From Methylophilus sp. 5 (lineage in GTDB: Bacteria; Pseudomonadota; Gammaproteobacteria; Burkholderiales; Methylophilaceae): a stretch of 64,000 nt of DNA. Below, in pieces: positions 44,177 to 53,000 of this stretch. Location: NCBI RefSeq assembly GCF_000515275.1, contig NZ_KI911560.1, forward strand, positions 1,240,001 through 1,304,000, in the 5' to 3' direction. The notes under the pieces were generated by a model. The model was given only the letters and a program-made list of their open reading frames with translations. It searched no databases and was not told the DNA's origin. A program made the translations under genes and the position numbers. Within the stretch, counting starts at the first letter, position 1. Each line of letters starts with the position of its first letter.

Positions 44177-45640
44177 TTAACTGCCCGCAAAAGCTTGTTT
44201 TAGCGCCAACACGCCTTTCTCTAGCTCAACCGTGGTTAAGCTGCCAAACCCCAGCCGAATGGCATGCACGCTTTGCTGTGATTCTGAGAACAAAGTGCCG
44301 GGCAAAATACGCACTTTATGGGTTAATGCTGCTGTCGCAATTTTTTCTACATCGTAGCCTTCTTTTAAACGCAACCAGATGGCGAGTCCGCCATCGGGGG
44401 CATCAAAGGTAACATATTCTTTGAGCTCTTTTTTAATCAGCGTAATCAGTAAGTTTCTGCGTTCGTTATACACCTTAAACGTGCGGCGGATATGGCGTTT
44501 GATTTCACCGGAGTGCATGAGTTCGGCCACGGCTAACTCAGTGACTGAGTTGCCTTGCCGGTCTATAAGCATCACTTCTTGTGCGCAGCGGTCTATCAGG
44601 CTGGGTGTGGCCACCAGGTAGCCTACGCGCAAACCGGGCGCGAGCACTTTTGATAATGAGCCGACATAGATGACGCGGCCGCCGTGGTTGGTGCTGGCGA
44701 GTGGAAACACCGGGTGATGCGAAAAGTGAAACTCGTGGTCGTAGTCGTCTTCGACAATGGTGAAATCGTATTGCTCGGCCAGCAGTAGCAGTTTTAACCG
44801 CCGCTCGGCAGTCATGATCACTGTGGTAGGAAACTGGTGGTGCGGCGTGACATAAATCGCGCGGATAGGCTGCTGCTTGCAGAGTTTTTCCAGCGCGACC
44901 ACATCAATGCCTTTTTTATCTTGGCCGACAGTTAAGATATTGGCGCCGCAGGATCTAAATGCTTCTTTGGCCGCAGGGTAGCTCAGTTGCTCAACCACAA
45001 TATTGTCGCCTGGCCGCGTCAATACGCGCGCGGCCAAAAAAATACCCATTTGGCTACCGCGCGCAATACAAATCTGGTCTATATCTACACTCAAGCCTCT
45101 TTCCATATTGAGCATGGTGGCGATGGATTGCCTCAAAGCCAGCGTGCCGCGCGGGTCACCATAACCTAAACTTTTGCCCTTGCTGGAGCCGATTAAAGCA
45201 TGTCTAAATGCGCGCGACAGGATATTAAACGGAATCAGACGTGCATCGGGGATGCCATCGTTAAAATCAATCACGCCATCGACCGGCGATTGATAATTGA
45301 GCAGCGGGTGCGTGGGGCCTTCGACCACATTGGCGGGTTGTTTACTACTTTTTGAGGCTTGCGGCTGCGTATTAAAGTTAGGCAGGTTGGCCGAGACAAA
45401 CGAGCCTCTGCGTTGCTCCGAGACCAGCCAGCCCTGGGCGATTAATTCGTCATAGGCCAAAATCACCGTTTTACGGTTGACCTTGAGTTTTTCTGCCAGC
45501 TCGCGCGTGCCTGGCATGGCGGTAGAGGGGGCTAAGCGGCCACGCTGGATTTCCTCCATGATCTGCTGGGCAATTTGCAGATAGACGGGCAAGCCCGAGG
45601 TGTCGGTAATGGTTAATTTAAGACTCCACGAACGTAGCAT
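44177..45640 (-). CDS. MocR-type regulator (GntR HTH fused to aminotransferase fold)
   Basis: 487 residues. A GntR winged HTH (PVYLQIAQQIMEEIQRGRLAPSTAMPGTRELAEKLKVNRKTVILAYDELIAQGWL) is joined to a class I aminotransferase-like domain whose PLP lysine is in YVGSLSKVLAPGLRVGYL. MocR proteins (PdxR, GabR, TauR) sense PLP adducts and usually control the divergent gene. Here the divergent gene is mxaR. I chose the ATG at 45640 because GGAG precedes it by 8 nt; a GTG at 45670 is also in frame. The ligand is unknown. Confidence 0.9.
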   Translation of the reverse strand: MLRSWSLKLTITDTSGLPVYLQIAQQIMEEIQRGRLAPSTAMPGTRELAEKLKVNRKTVILAYDELIAQGWLVSEQRRGSFVSANLPNFNTQPQASKSSKQPANVVEGPTHPLLNYQSPVDGVIDFNDGIPDARLIPFNILSRAFRHALIGSSKGKSLGYGDPRGTLALRQSIATMLNMERGLSVDIDQICIARGSQMGIFLAARVLTRPGDNIVVEQLSYPAAKEAFRSCGANILTVGQDKKGIDVVALEKLCKQQPIRAIYVTPHHQFPTTVIMTAERRLKLLLLAEQYDFTIVEDDYDHEFHFSHHPVFPLASTNHGGRVIYVGSLSKVLAPGLRVGYLVATPSLIDRCAQEVMLIDRQGNSVTELAVAELMHSGEIKRHIRRTFKVYNERRNLLITLIKKELKEYVTFDAPDGGLAIWLRLKEGYDVEKIATAALTHKVRILPGTLFSESQQSVHAIRLGFGSLTTVELEKGVLALKQAFAGS

Positions 45641-45708
45641 GTCACTCTCCATTAGCGCGACCACAAGCACTTGATCGCGGGAAAAATTCCCTTTCTTTTA
45701 TTGTAAAT

Positions 45709-45772
45709 CTGGATTATCAAACCAGCAATATATCTCGCAATTAACTGGACCAGTAAAGTTCTAAAAACTGGA
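45709..45772. promoter_or_regulatory. CTGGA repeats in the MocR-mxaR intergenic region
   Basis: CTGGA occurs at 45709-45713, 45745-45749 and 45768-45772; the middle copy sits in the 11-bp palindrome ACTGGACCAGT. MocR regulators such as TauR bind CTGGAC-type repeats, so these are plausible operators for the divergent regulator. Inference from motif spacing only. Confidence 0.5.
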
Positions 45773-45889
45773 GGATTGTGGACTAGTGTCACTCTGTTAC
45801 ATTTCTGAAACATCTTAAAACAGATCAATCGCCTGGGTGTAAACATGACTCAGTGCGCATTTTTAACCACGGTTAGTAAAGGAAGCATC

Positions 45890-46939
45890 ATGTCACCTCC
45901 ATTAGATATCCAACTGACAGATTGGCGTCATCATGCGCTGGAGCTTGAAAAGCAGGTAAACCAGGTGATTGTCGGGCAGAGCAAAGCGGTCCGCTTGATG
46001 AATATTGCGATTTTTGCCCGTGGCCATGTGTTGCTGGATGGTGGCGTCGGCGTGGGTAAAACCACTTTGCTGCAATCGATTGCGCGTGGCATTGGTGGTG
46101 CCTATGAGCGGATTGAAGGCACGGTTGACCTGATGCCGAATGACCTCATTTACCACACCTTTTTGGGGCCAGATGGTCGCCCGCAAATTGATGAAGGTCC
46201 GTTGCTGCGCGCCGGTGAAGATTTATCGGTATTCTTTTTTAACGAGATCAACCGTGCACGGCCACAGGTACATGCCTTGATGTTGCGCGTGATGGCCGAG
46301 CGTCATATCAGTGCGTTTAAAAAAGAATATCGCATGCCGCACATGATTGTGTTTGCTGACCGTAACCAGGTAGAAAAAAACGAGACGTTTGAAATCCCCT
46401 CCGCCGCGCGTGACCGCTTTATGATGGAAATCCCGATTGAGATTCCGGCGGATCGCGAGTTGAAAAAATCGCTGGTGTTTAACACCAAGTTTCAGCATGC
46501 CGAAAAACTGACGCAACAGGTGGACAGCAGCATTTTAAAGTTTGACCAGTTGAATGCGTTTTCTGACCGCCTGCAAGACCATATCCAGTCTAGCGATGTG
46601 CTGGAGGAATACACCATGGATTTATGGGACGCGACCCAGCACCCGGAAAAATTTGGTGTGACCATGGATAGCGTTGATATCAGCCGTGTGATCCAGACCG
46701 GCGCTAGTCCGCGCGGTATGGGCATGCTGATGAAGGCAGCGCGTGTGAATGCCTGGTTAAATAATCGCGATAGCTTGTACCCGGAAGATATTCATGCCGT
46801 GTTTCACGAGGTGATTTCACACCGCCTGGTGTTTAACGCCGCCTATGAAAACCGCCGCACGGCACTGGCGAGAGAGCTGACGGACAATATTATCCGCACG
46901 GTGGCGGTGCCTAGCCTGACGTTTAGCAAAGCCGCGTAA
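45890..46939 (+). CDS. mxaR: MxaR, MoxR-family AAA+ ATPase of the methanol dehydrogenase cluster
   Basis: 349-residue AAA+ chaperone-like ATPase. Walker A reads GGVGVGKTTLL. The Walker B segment is FFFNEINRARPQ, with Asn where MoxR proteins normally have Asp (DEINR). Sensor 1 and the arginine-finger region (FADRNQVEKNETFEIPSAARDRFMM) follow. MoxR proteins pair with von Willebrand (VWA) proteins to mature metalloenzymes. AAAGGA lies 7 nt before the ATG at 45890. First gene of mxaRSACKL. Confidence 0.9.
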   Translation: MSPPLDIQLTDWRHHALELEKQVNQVIVGQSKAVRLMNIAIFARGHVLLDGGVGVGKTTLLQSIARGIGGAYERIEGTVDLMPNDLIYHTFLGPDGRPQIDEGPLLRAGEDLSVFFFNEINRARPQVHALMLRVMAERHISAFKKEYRMPHMIVFADRNQVEKNETFEIPSAARDRFMMEIPIEIPADRELKKSLVFNTKFQHAEKLTQQVDSSILKFDQLNAFSDRLQDHIQSSDVLEEYTMDLWDATQHPEKFGVTMDSVDISRVIQTGASPRGMGMLMKAARVNAWLNNRDSLYPEDIHAVFHEVISHRLVFNAAYENRRTALARELTDNIIRTVAVPSLTFSKAA

Positions 46940-46952
46940 AAAGAATCGGCAC

Positions 46953-47870
46953 ATGCGTTCATTGATAAAAAATGCTGGAAAAAAAGCGGCAGACAAGGCG
47001 CGCGGGCACAACGATGACGCCTGTTATGCGCGCCCGTTTGAATATGTGATTGGCTGGAAGTCAGACAGCATTCAGCTCGGCGATCATATGGGCACCCAGC
47101 GCGGTATTGGCTCTGATTATCGCGGCACCATCAACCTGGTGGATTATCCGGATGCGCGGCGCATGGATTTGCGGCAGACCATTCGCGATCCGTTTGAGCA
47201 GGTGAAAGTGCGGCAGTTTAACCAGGACAGTACGACGCCGATTTATGCCGTGTGCGATGTGTCCGGCTCTATGCAGTTTCGTGGGCGCCAGCGCAAGCTG
47301 GATACTGCGATCGAAGTTGCCACGGCGGTGGCCAACTCGGCACAGCAGGCAGGCGATTTGTTTGGCTTTATTGGCTACAACCAGCAGGTGTTAGAGGACT
47401 ACACCTTGCCGCTCAGCCGCAATTTTCACCAGAGCAAGCAAACCATTGCTTTACTGCATGATTATCAGCATTTGCGCATAGGGGTAGACGGCGTGACGGA
47501 GATGCCTGATTTTTTAGGGCAAACACGGGCATTGGTGTTCTGGATTTCGGATTTCCACATGCCGTTGGCGCAGATTGAGAAAACCCTGCTGGCAATGTCT
47601 GCACACAAAGTGATCCCCATCGTGCTGTGGGACGATGAAGAATACAAAAAACTGCCCAAGTTTGGCTTTGGCACCATGATAGACCTCGAGACCGGGCGTA
47701 ACCGTACGCTGTTTTTCAGGAGCGAAGTCAAAGCCAAGTTTGTGGCTGCGTTTAATGCGCGCAGGCATGCGCTGGAAAACCTGTTTATGCGATTTGATAG
47801 CCCGGCCTTGTTTATGCACGGTGATTACCGGCCCGAGTTGATGACGCATTATTTTGAACAAGCAATGTGA
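46953..47870 (+). CDS. mxaS: MxaS, DUF58/VWA-like protein
   Basis: 305-residue cytosolic protein with a DUF58-type core (DLRQTIRDPFEQVKVRQF) and a MIDAS-like metal site, CDVSGSMQ. It follows mxaR by 13 bp. MoxR ATPases and DUF58 proteins work together in assembly of periplasmic enzymes. In Methylobacterium the mxaRSACKLD block is needed for active methanol dehydrogenase. Confidence 0.9.
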   Translation: MRSLIKNAGKKAADKARGHNDDACYARPFEYVIGWKSDSIQLGDHMGTQRGIGSDYRGTINLVDYPDARRMDLRQTIRDPFEQVKVRQFNQDSTTPIYAVCDVSGSMQFRGRQRKLDTAIEVATAVANSAQQAGDLFGFIGYNQQVLEDYTLPLSRNFHQSKQTIALLHDYQHLRIGVDGVTEMPDFLGQTRALVFWISDFHMPLAQIEKTLLAMSAHKVIPIVLWDDEEYKKLPKFGFGTMIDLETGRNRTLFFRSEVKAKFVAAFNARRHALENLFMRFDSPALFMHGDYRPELMTHYFEQAM

Positions 47871-47883
47871 TGGTGAGACAAGT

Positions 47884-48852
47884 ATGCAAACACGGATTTC
47901 AAATATAAGCATCGCCAAGGGTGTGCAGCGGCTGATCGCGATCGCCAGCATGCTATTCACGGCAACTCTTTGCCTGGCAGACGAGGCGCCCACATTCAAG
48001 GTGGCTAACCCTCAGGCCAGCAATGGGGTGCATGTGGGCGATGTGCTGACGAGAACGGTGACGGTATTGGCGCCTGCGGCATACACATTGCCAGACAATG
48101 CCTTGCCCAAAAAAGGCAGCAAGCATGCGGGTATAGAGCTGGTGCATGTGGCGCTGCAAACCGACAAGCAAGCCGAGCACATTGAATATCGCGTGCAATT
48201 GCGTTACCAGGTGTTTGCCGTCAGCCCGACGCCCAGCGTGATGCATTTGCCTGCTGAAAAATTAACATTAATCCGAAAAAATGACCCAAATAGTGCAGCA
48301 GCGGGTAGTACGCGGTTGGCTATTCCGGCGTGGGGATTCTGGTTTTCGCCGTTGGTGACCGGTGGCTCGCTCACCGCCAAGAGAAATATGCTGCCAGAAG
48401 TAAAGACACCACTGATTAACAGTGCGGCCGATCAACAGCGTCTGGGCTTATTTTTAACCCTGGCGATAGCGAGCTTGCTGGCTTTGCTATACATGAATGC
48501 TGATGGTCAATGGCTGCCATTGATGGGTGGGGCGTTTGCCCGCGCGCACCGGCAGCTCAAGCGTTTGGCCAAGTCGTCCAAGCCAAAAACAGCGGTTGAA
48601 GAAAAAAAGGCATTGGTTTATTTGCATCAGGCATTTAACCAGCACTATGGCGCCAATATTTTTGCGCGGGATGTGGACGAGTTTGTGCGCTTGCGCCCTG
48701 GCTTTAAAGGTATGCAGCCCGAGATTACGCAGTTTTTTGCGGCGTCTAATCAGTCGCTGTATGGCGTGCGTGGCCGTGATAGTGGCCAGGTGATTACGCA
48801 ACTGGTGCAGCTCAGCAAGCGGTTACGCGATTGTGAGCGGGGCGTGTCATGA
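47884..48852 (+). CDS. mxaA: MxaA, methanol dehydrogenase maturation protein
   Basis: 322 residues. A signal sequence or anchor (LIAIASMLFTATLCLADEA) is followed by a periplasmic domain, one membrane helix (LGLFLTLAIASLLALLYM) near 210-230 and a cytoplasmic tail. MxaA with MxaK and MxaL is linked to calcium insertion into MxaFI. ATG chosen at 47884 (GGTGAGA upstream); an upstream TTG would overlap mxaS. Its stop overlaps mxaC (ATGA). Confidence 0.88.
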   Translation: MQTRISNISIAKGVQRLIAIASMLFTATLCLADEAPTFKVANPQASNGVHVGDVLTRTVTVLAPAAYTLPDNALPKKGSKHAGIELVHVALQTDKQAEHIEYRVQLRYQVFAVSPTPSVMHLPAEKLTLIRKNDPNSAAAGSTRLAIPAWGFWFSPLVTGGSLTAKRNMLPEVKTPLINSAADQQRLGLFLTLAIASLLALLYMNADGQWLPLMGGAFARAHRQLKRLAKSSKPKTAVEEKKALVYLHQAFNQHYGANIFARDVDEFVRLRPGFKGMQPEITQFFAASNQSLYGVRGRDSGQVITQLVQLSKRLRDCERGVS

Positions 48853-49814
48853 CTCTGTTAAATCCATGGGCATTGGCACTATTGCCAATTGCGCTGCTGC
48901 CGTTTTGGTTAAAAGGCCATCAAGGACAGCATTACAGCTGGCTTGAGATGATGCCTGAAGACCTGTTTTCGGACCGGCTGAATCTGGCTGTTAAAGTGAT
49001 TATGTCGTTGCTGTTGTTGAGCATTGTGATTGCACTGGCTGCGCCCAGAGGCTCCGATAAGCAAATACCGCGGGTGGGCAAAGGCGCCCAAACGGTGATG
49101 GTGATAGACCGTAGTGTGAGTATGGACCACCCGTTTGCCGGTGATGCGTCCGGCCATGTGGCAGAAATCAAGTCTGCCGCCGCCCGCCGCATTATTACGC
49201 AGTTTATTGACTCGCGCCCGAACGACATGATGGGCGTGGTTGGTTTCACCAACTCGGCGCTATATGGCATCAAAATTACCACTAATCGCGATGCGATTCA
49301 TGCCGCGATTGTGGCCGCCACCAGCCCGTCGCTCAACCAGACCAATATTGGCGCAGGGCTGACCGAAGCGGTGGGGTTATTCGATAACATTCAGAGCTCT
49401 GGTTCACGCGCGGTGATTTTATTGTCAGACGGTGCAGGCAAGCTGAGCCCGCGCGTGAAGTTTTTGCTCAGCGAGCGCCTAAAAAGCCGCAAGCTGAGTA
49501 TTTACTGGATCATGCTGCGCGAGCCAGGCGAGCCGAGCATTTTCTCCAAAAACGAATATGACGAAGACCGCACGCCAAACTCCATTGTGCTGCATAAATA
49601 CTTTCAATCGCTGGGGCTTAAATACAAAGCTTATGAAGCAGACGACCCGGAAACCTTGCAGTCTGCCATTAATGACATCGACTCACGCGAGAAAAAAGCC
49701 ATTCAATATCGCGAAACCATTGCTGGCGACGATTATTCCAGGGTATTTATGATGAGCGCGCTGGTGCTGGTGTTGCTGATTCTGGTGATTAAAAATGTGA
49801 GGGTATACGAATGA
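48849..49814 (+). CDS. mxaC: MxaC, membrane VWA-domain protein
   Basis: 321 residues. Two N-terminal hydrophobic helices and one C-terminal helix (FMMSALVLVLLILVIKNV) flank a VWA domain with MIDAS DRSVSMD. It starts inside the mxaA stop and ends overlapping mxaK. Probably part of a membrane complex with MxaL that receives the MxaR ATPase. Confidence 0.9.
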   Translation: MTLLNPWALALLPIALLPFWLKGHQGQHYSWLEMMPEDLFSDRLNLAVKVIMSLLLLSIVIALAAPRGSDKQIPRVGKGAQTVMVIDRSVSMDHPFAGDASGHVAEIKSAAARRIITQFIDSRPNDMMGVVGFTNSALYGIKITTNRDAIHAAIVAATSPSLNQTNIGAGLTEAVGLFDNIQSSGSRAVILLSDGAGKLSPRVKFLLSERLKSRKLSIYWIMLREPGEPSIFSKNEYDEDRTPNSIVLHKYFQSLGLKYKAYEADDPETLQSAINDIDSREKKAIQYRETIAGDDYSRVFMMSALVLVLLILVIKNVRVYE

Positions 49815-50374
49815 AAAATCATTTAATGCGCAAAAACCAGGTGCTGTGCGTTGCCCTCATCGTGGGCGTGCTAGGCAGTGCCTACGAGGGTTATCAAGTG
49901 CGTAAAATCGCCCATGCTAATGCGGCGTTGCAACGTGGTGCCGTGCTCGAGGGTGACCTGTATCCGTTTCATCAAAAGTTTGCCGATGCTTATCAGCAAG
50001 GCAACGCTGGCCATTACAAGCACGCGATACAGAATTTTGGCCAATTGTTAGAGGCGCCTAAACAACATGATGAGGCGGTGTTCATGCCTAACGAACAACT
50101 AAAATCGCAGATTCATTTTAATATTGGCAACCACCTGTTTCACTCTGGTTTGCAGCGCCTGGTTGAGGCGGATGGTGCGATTCAGGAGCAAGCCAAATTT
50201 GATTATTTGCAGGCGCGGGCGGCGTATGAACAATCACTTAAACTGGACCCCAATAATCAGGCGGCCAAATTCAATTTGAGTTTATTGCATGGCGTGATCC
50301 CCAAACATATTAAAACCGTGCCGCAGGACCCTTCCGGCATGGAAATCAGCAACTTGCCACAGGGCTTGCCATGA
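49811..50374 (+). CDS. mxaK: MxaK, TPR-like methanol dehydrogenase accessory protein
   Basis: 187 residues. One N-terminal membrane anchor (QVLCVALIVGVLGSAY) and a helical, TPR-like periplasmic region (FNIGNHLFHSG; ARAAYEQSLKLDPNNQAAKFNLSLL). It overlaps both neighbours by 4 bp (ATGA). Linked to calcium insertion in Methylobacterium. Confidence 0.88.
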   Translation: MKNHLMRKNQVLCVALIVGVLGSAYEGYQVRKIAHANAALQRGAVLEGDLYPFHQKFADAYQQGNAGHYKHAIQNFGQLLEAPKQHDEAVFMPNEQLKSQIHFNIGNHLFHSGLQRLVEADGAIQEQAKFDYLQARAAYEQSLKLDPNNQAAKFNLSLLHGVIPKHIKTVPQDPSGMEISNLPQGLP

Positions 50375-51336
50375 ACCGTCTTTTTTCGCTGCTGAAAGCC
50401 CATTACGAAACCAGCCTGCTGCTGGGTGCCATGCTTTTTTTGCTGCTGGCGCTGGTGAAGCCAGAGATTCAGCTCAAGCAAGAGGTGCATAACTATTTAT
50501 TGCTGGCCGATATTTCGCAAAGCATGAATGCGGAAGACATGAAGGTGGATAGTAAGCCTGCCACACGCTTGGCCTATACCCAGCACTTAATGAAGCAGGT
50601 GGTGAAAACCTCGCCCTGCGGCACTTATGTGAGTGTGGGCGTATTTGCGGCGGAGAATGTTGCGCTACTGTTTATGCCATTAGAAGTGTGTGCTAACTTT
50701 GACATTATCACCGACAGCATTAATCACCTGGAATGGCGCATGGCCTGGAGCGGCAATAGTCGGATGACGTTTGGCGTAAAAGCGGCTGAGGCGACGTTTG
50801 ATTACCTGAATATTCCGGCGCAAATGCTGTTTTTTACCGATGGTGATGAAGCGCCCAAAGCCAATGGTATCAACAAGCTGGATATTAGCGATGTGCGCAT
50901 CGGCAAGAATATTATTTTTGTTGGTGTGGGCGGCAAAGAGCCTTCGCCAATTAAGCGCTTTAACGCGAATAATCGTTTTGTCGGCTATTGGGGCACCGAC
51001 GCAGCGGCCGAAAGCGCGGGTGGTGGTGTCAATTACAGCGACGCCAGCAAAGATGATCCTGACCCACCGGTGGCCTATGCTGAGTTTGATCGTTATTTAT
51101 CCAGCCAGGATGTCGATCATCTAAAAGAAATGGCCACCGAGATCAAAGGCCAATATATCGAAGGCATCGACCAACCGGCATTTTATACGTTTGTGCAATC
51201 GCAAACGCCCGCCGCTAAATTTGTCACCAGCTATTCGGTTAAGTGGATATTTTTAAGCCTGGCAGCATTGATGATCATCGCAACCTATTTGCCGGATCTG
51301 CTGGCCTATCGTTTGCGTGATCGGCACACTGCTTGA
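50371..51336 (+). CDS. mxaL: MxaL, membrane VWA-domain protein
   Basis: 321 residues. N-terminal helix (LLLGAMLFLLLALV), VWA domain with MIDAS LLADISQSMN, and a C-terminal helix (WIFLSLAALMIIATYLPDLL). Last gene of the translationally coupled block. No mxaDEHB follows; the next gene is convergent and encodes a catalase-like protein. Confidence 0.9.
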   Translation: MNRLFSLLKAHYETSLLLGAMLFLLLALVKPEIQLKQEVHNYLLLADISQSMNAEDMKVDSKPATRLAYTQHLMKQVVKTSPCGTYVSVGVFAAENVALLFMPLEVCANFDIITDSINHLEWRMAWSGNSRMTFGVKAAEATFDYLNIPAQMLFFTDGDEAPKANGINKLDISDVRIGKNIIFVGVGGKEPSPIKRFNANNRFVGYWGTDAAAESAGGGVNYSDASKDDPDPPVAYAEFDRYLSSQDVDHLKEMATEIKGQYIEGIDQPAFYTFVQSQTPAAKFVTSYSVKWIFLSLAALMIIATYLPDLLAYRLRDRHTA

Positions 51337-51367
51337 TCATGGCCGATGGCTTTGGCGTGTGTTTGTA

Positions 51368-52477
51368 TTAGCACAAGTCGTCCAGGCTCGTCGGCTCACA
51401 AATCTGTGTGCTTGTTGGGGCGACACTCAGGTTTTTAGACATTTCATAGCTCATTTTTCTCAGCCGCATCACCGAGCCTAATGGCCGGTGCGATTGAATG
51501 CCGTGCCAGGGCGAGAACATCATGCACTCGTCGACGACGTGCGAACGATAGGGACTCCAGGCAATTTGTGGCTTGGCGGTGATGCGCGCAATGGGGATGT
51601 AAGGCGACACATCTTCTGACCAGATCACGGTTGAGTCTTCAATCGGCATTTGCTTGATATCGGTGCACAGTTGCGCACGCAGCTCCCACACGGCAGTATG
51701 GGCAATAAAGTAGTCGACAATGGATTTTCTGAGGCCATCTGAGGCGAGGGTATCAATCGGTTTGTTGGTGAGGGTGAGCAGGTCTGGCGCAACGGGCACA
51801 AAAGCCATTTTGGCCATGTAATTGCCGTATAAAATCGGGTCCTGACTAAAGTAGGTTTCCCCTAAAATATTCGTTTCTTGCGACTGGTGCAGATTTCTAA
51901 TCAGGGTTTGCTGGCCATGTTTGAGCGATTCGACCAGCTTGGCGGTAGAGCGGAATATTTGCGATAAAAAATGCCTGAATTCAGTGCTGGTGTCTGGTGT
52001 AGTGGCAATGTGTTTCAGGTTAGACAGAAACACTTGCACGCTGGAGGATAGAAAGCTGGCACCATTCACCAATAAAAAATCCTGGGTGATGGCTTCTTCG
52101 CTACCTGGCAGCCTGTCACCATTTACGCCGAGCACCTTGATCGCCAGGCTGCGTGGGGTACAGGTTTTGTCATGCAAAATATCGCCAGGTACGGTAGAAA
52201 AACGCATTACCAATGGTAACGTTTGTGCTTTGGCAAACATGCCTTGGGCCAGTGGCGCGGGGAGCTTATCGTAAATCTCCATTTCAGCAGAGATCAGGCC
52301 GTGGCTTTTCACATGCACACTGCGGGCGCTATAGTTCGCATGTGCGGCAGTGATTTCCGAGATTTTTCGCAGGGTATATTGCAGGTTTTCCCGGCTTTTT
52401 GTTTCGCTCTCCGCCAGCACCTCGTAAGCGGGTTGATAGTTGAGGGGTGAAATTCCAATATCAGCAGTTTGTTGCAT
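51368..52477 (-). CDS. Catalase-like haem protein (short form)
   Basis: 369 residues, much shorter than classical catalases (about 480). The distal histidine segment is recognisable (SARSVHVKSHGLISAEMEIYD), as are LVMRFSTVPGDI and DFLLVNGASF. A late RKMSYEM offers the R-x-x-x-Y arrangement of the proximal tyrosine ligand. Such short relatives are organic peroxidases or catalase/allene-oxide-synthase-like proteins, and no signal peptide is seen. ATG chosen at 52477 with GGGGA 6 nt upstream. Convergent with mxaL; 31 bp apart. Confidence 0.8.
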   Translation of the reverse strand: MQQTADIGISPLNYQPAYEVLAESETKSRENLQYTLRKISEITAAHANYSARSVHVKSHGLISAEMEIYDKLPAPLAQGMFAKAQTLPLVMRFSTVPGDILHDKTCTPRSLAIKVLGVNGDRLPGSEEAITQDFLLVNGASFLSSSVQVFLSNLKHIATTPDTSTEFRHFLSQIFRSTAKLVESLKHGQQTLIRNLHQSQETNILGETYFSQDPILYGNYMAKMAFVPVAPDLLTLTNKPIDTLASDGLRKSIVDYFIAHTAVWELRAQLCTDIKQMPIEDSTVIWSEDVSPYIPIARITAKPQIAWSPYRSHVVDECMMFSPWHGIQSHRPLGSVMRLRKMSYEMSKNLSVAPTSTQICEPTSLDDLC

Positions 52478-52593
52478 AACAATCCCCATTTTTTAGCAGG
52501 TAAGCCATGGGTGTTACAAATCAGCCACCCCGCAAACCTGCATAGATTTTGATTGAAAATTGACTATGTGTTGATGCTTGGTAAAAACACTAT

Positions 52594-52755
52594 TCAAGAT
52601 GAGTTATCTTTGGGTTCACCCGCTTGCTGAAGGTGTTGATTGGCAATGCTGGCGGCAACTTCTTCTTCACGCCCAGAGTCGCGGTGGTCTTTTTTGAATG
52701 TGTGCTTGAGCGTTTTGTATTCTTGTGCGCGCTTGAGATTGGATACTCTAGGCAT
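52594..52755 (-). CDS. Small conserved-type protein of 53 residues
   Basis: A short frame with an excellent ribosome site, AAGGAG, 7 nt before the ATG at 52755. The protein begins MPRVSNLKRAQEYKTLKH and ends QQAGEPKDNSS; it is strongly charged and helical. The segment SGREEEVAASIANQ resembles a motif (S..EAE..A...VN) in small proteins annotated only as hypothetical or plasmid stabilisation. Function unknown. A 9-bp-stem hairpin lies 30 bp upstream of its start. Confidence 0.65.
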   Translation of the reverse strand: MPRVSNLKRAQEYKTLKHTFKKDHRDSGREEEVAASIANQHLQQAGEPKDNSS

Positions 52756-52784
52756 ATGCATACTCCTTCATTCGTTGAGTACAA

Positions 52785-52807
52785 ACGGCAGCCGTGAAGG
52801 CTGCCGT
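52785..52807. terminator. Hairpin upstream of the 53-residue gene (possible terminator)
   Basis: ACGGCAGCC-GTGAA-GGCTGCCGT, a perfect 9-bp GC-rich stem. The U-tract on either strand is short, so termination is plausible but not certain; it could also be a leader structure. Confidence 0.6.
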
Positions 52808-52907
52808 ATTTGTCTTGTTATGAATGAAACTCGAAATGCATTCGACACTTCATTTCAAACGCGACAAGTGCAGATTACGCTCATTGACCTGAATACTTAA
52901 TCAGCAG

Positions 52908-52931
52908 ATTTCCTATTGTTGTGTAGGAAAT
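52908..52931. repeat. 8-bp inverted repeat downstream of the DUF2218 gene
   Basis: ATTTCCTA and TAGGAAAT arms separated by 8 bp. No U-tract follows. It could be a regulatory site for the small downstream gene. Apart from this I see nothing in 52808-53000. Confidence 0.5.
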
Positions 52932-53000
52932 GCTATATGGGTGTTGCACGGAAAAATGCCATGCACATATTTAGACTCAGTAGATTTAAAATAAGTTCCG

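Noticed and set aside
52590..52784. 64-codon minus-strand frame starting MYSTNEG
   Set aside because: The shifted frame at 52594-52755 has a far better ribosome site and a more protein-like sequence.
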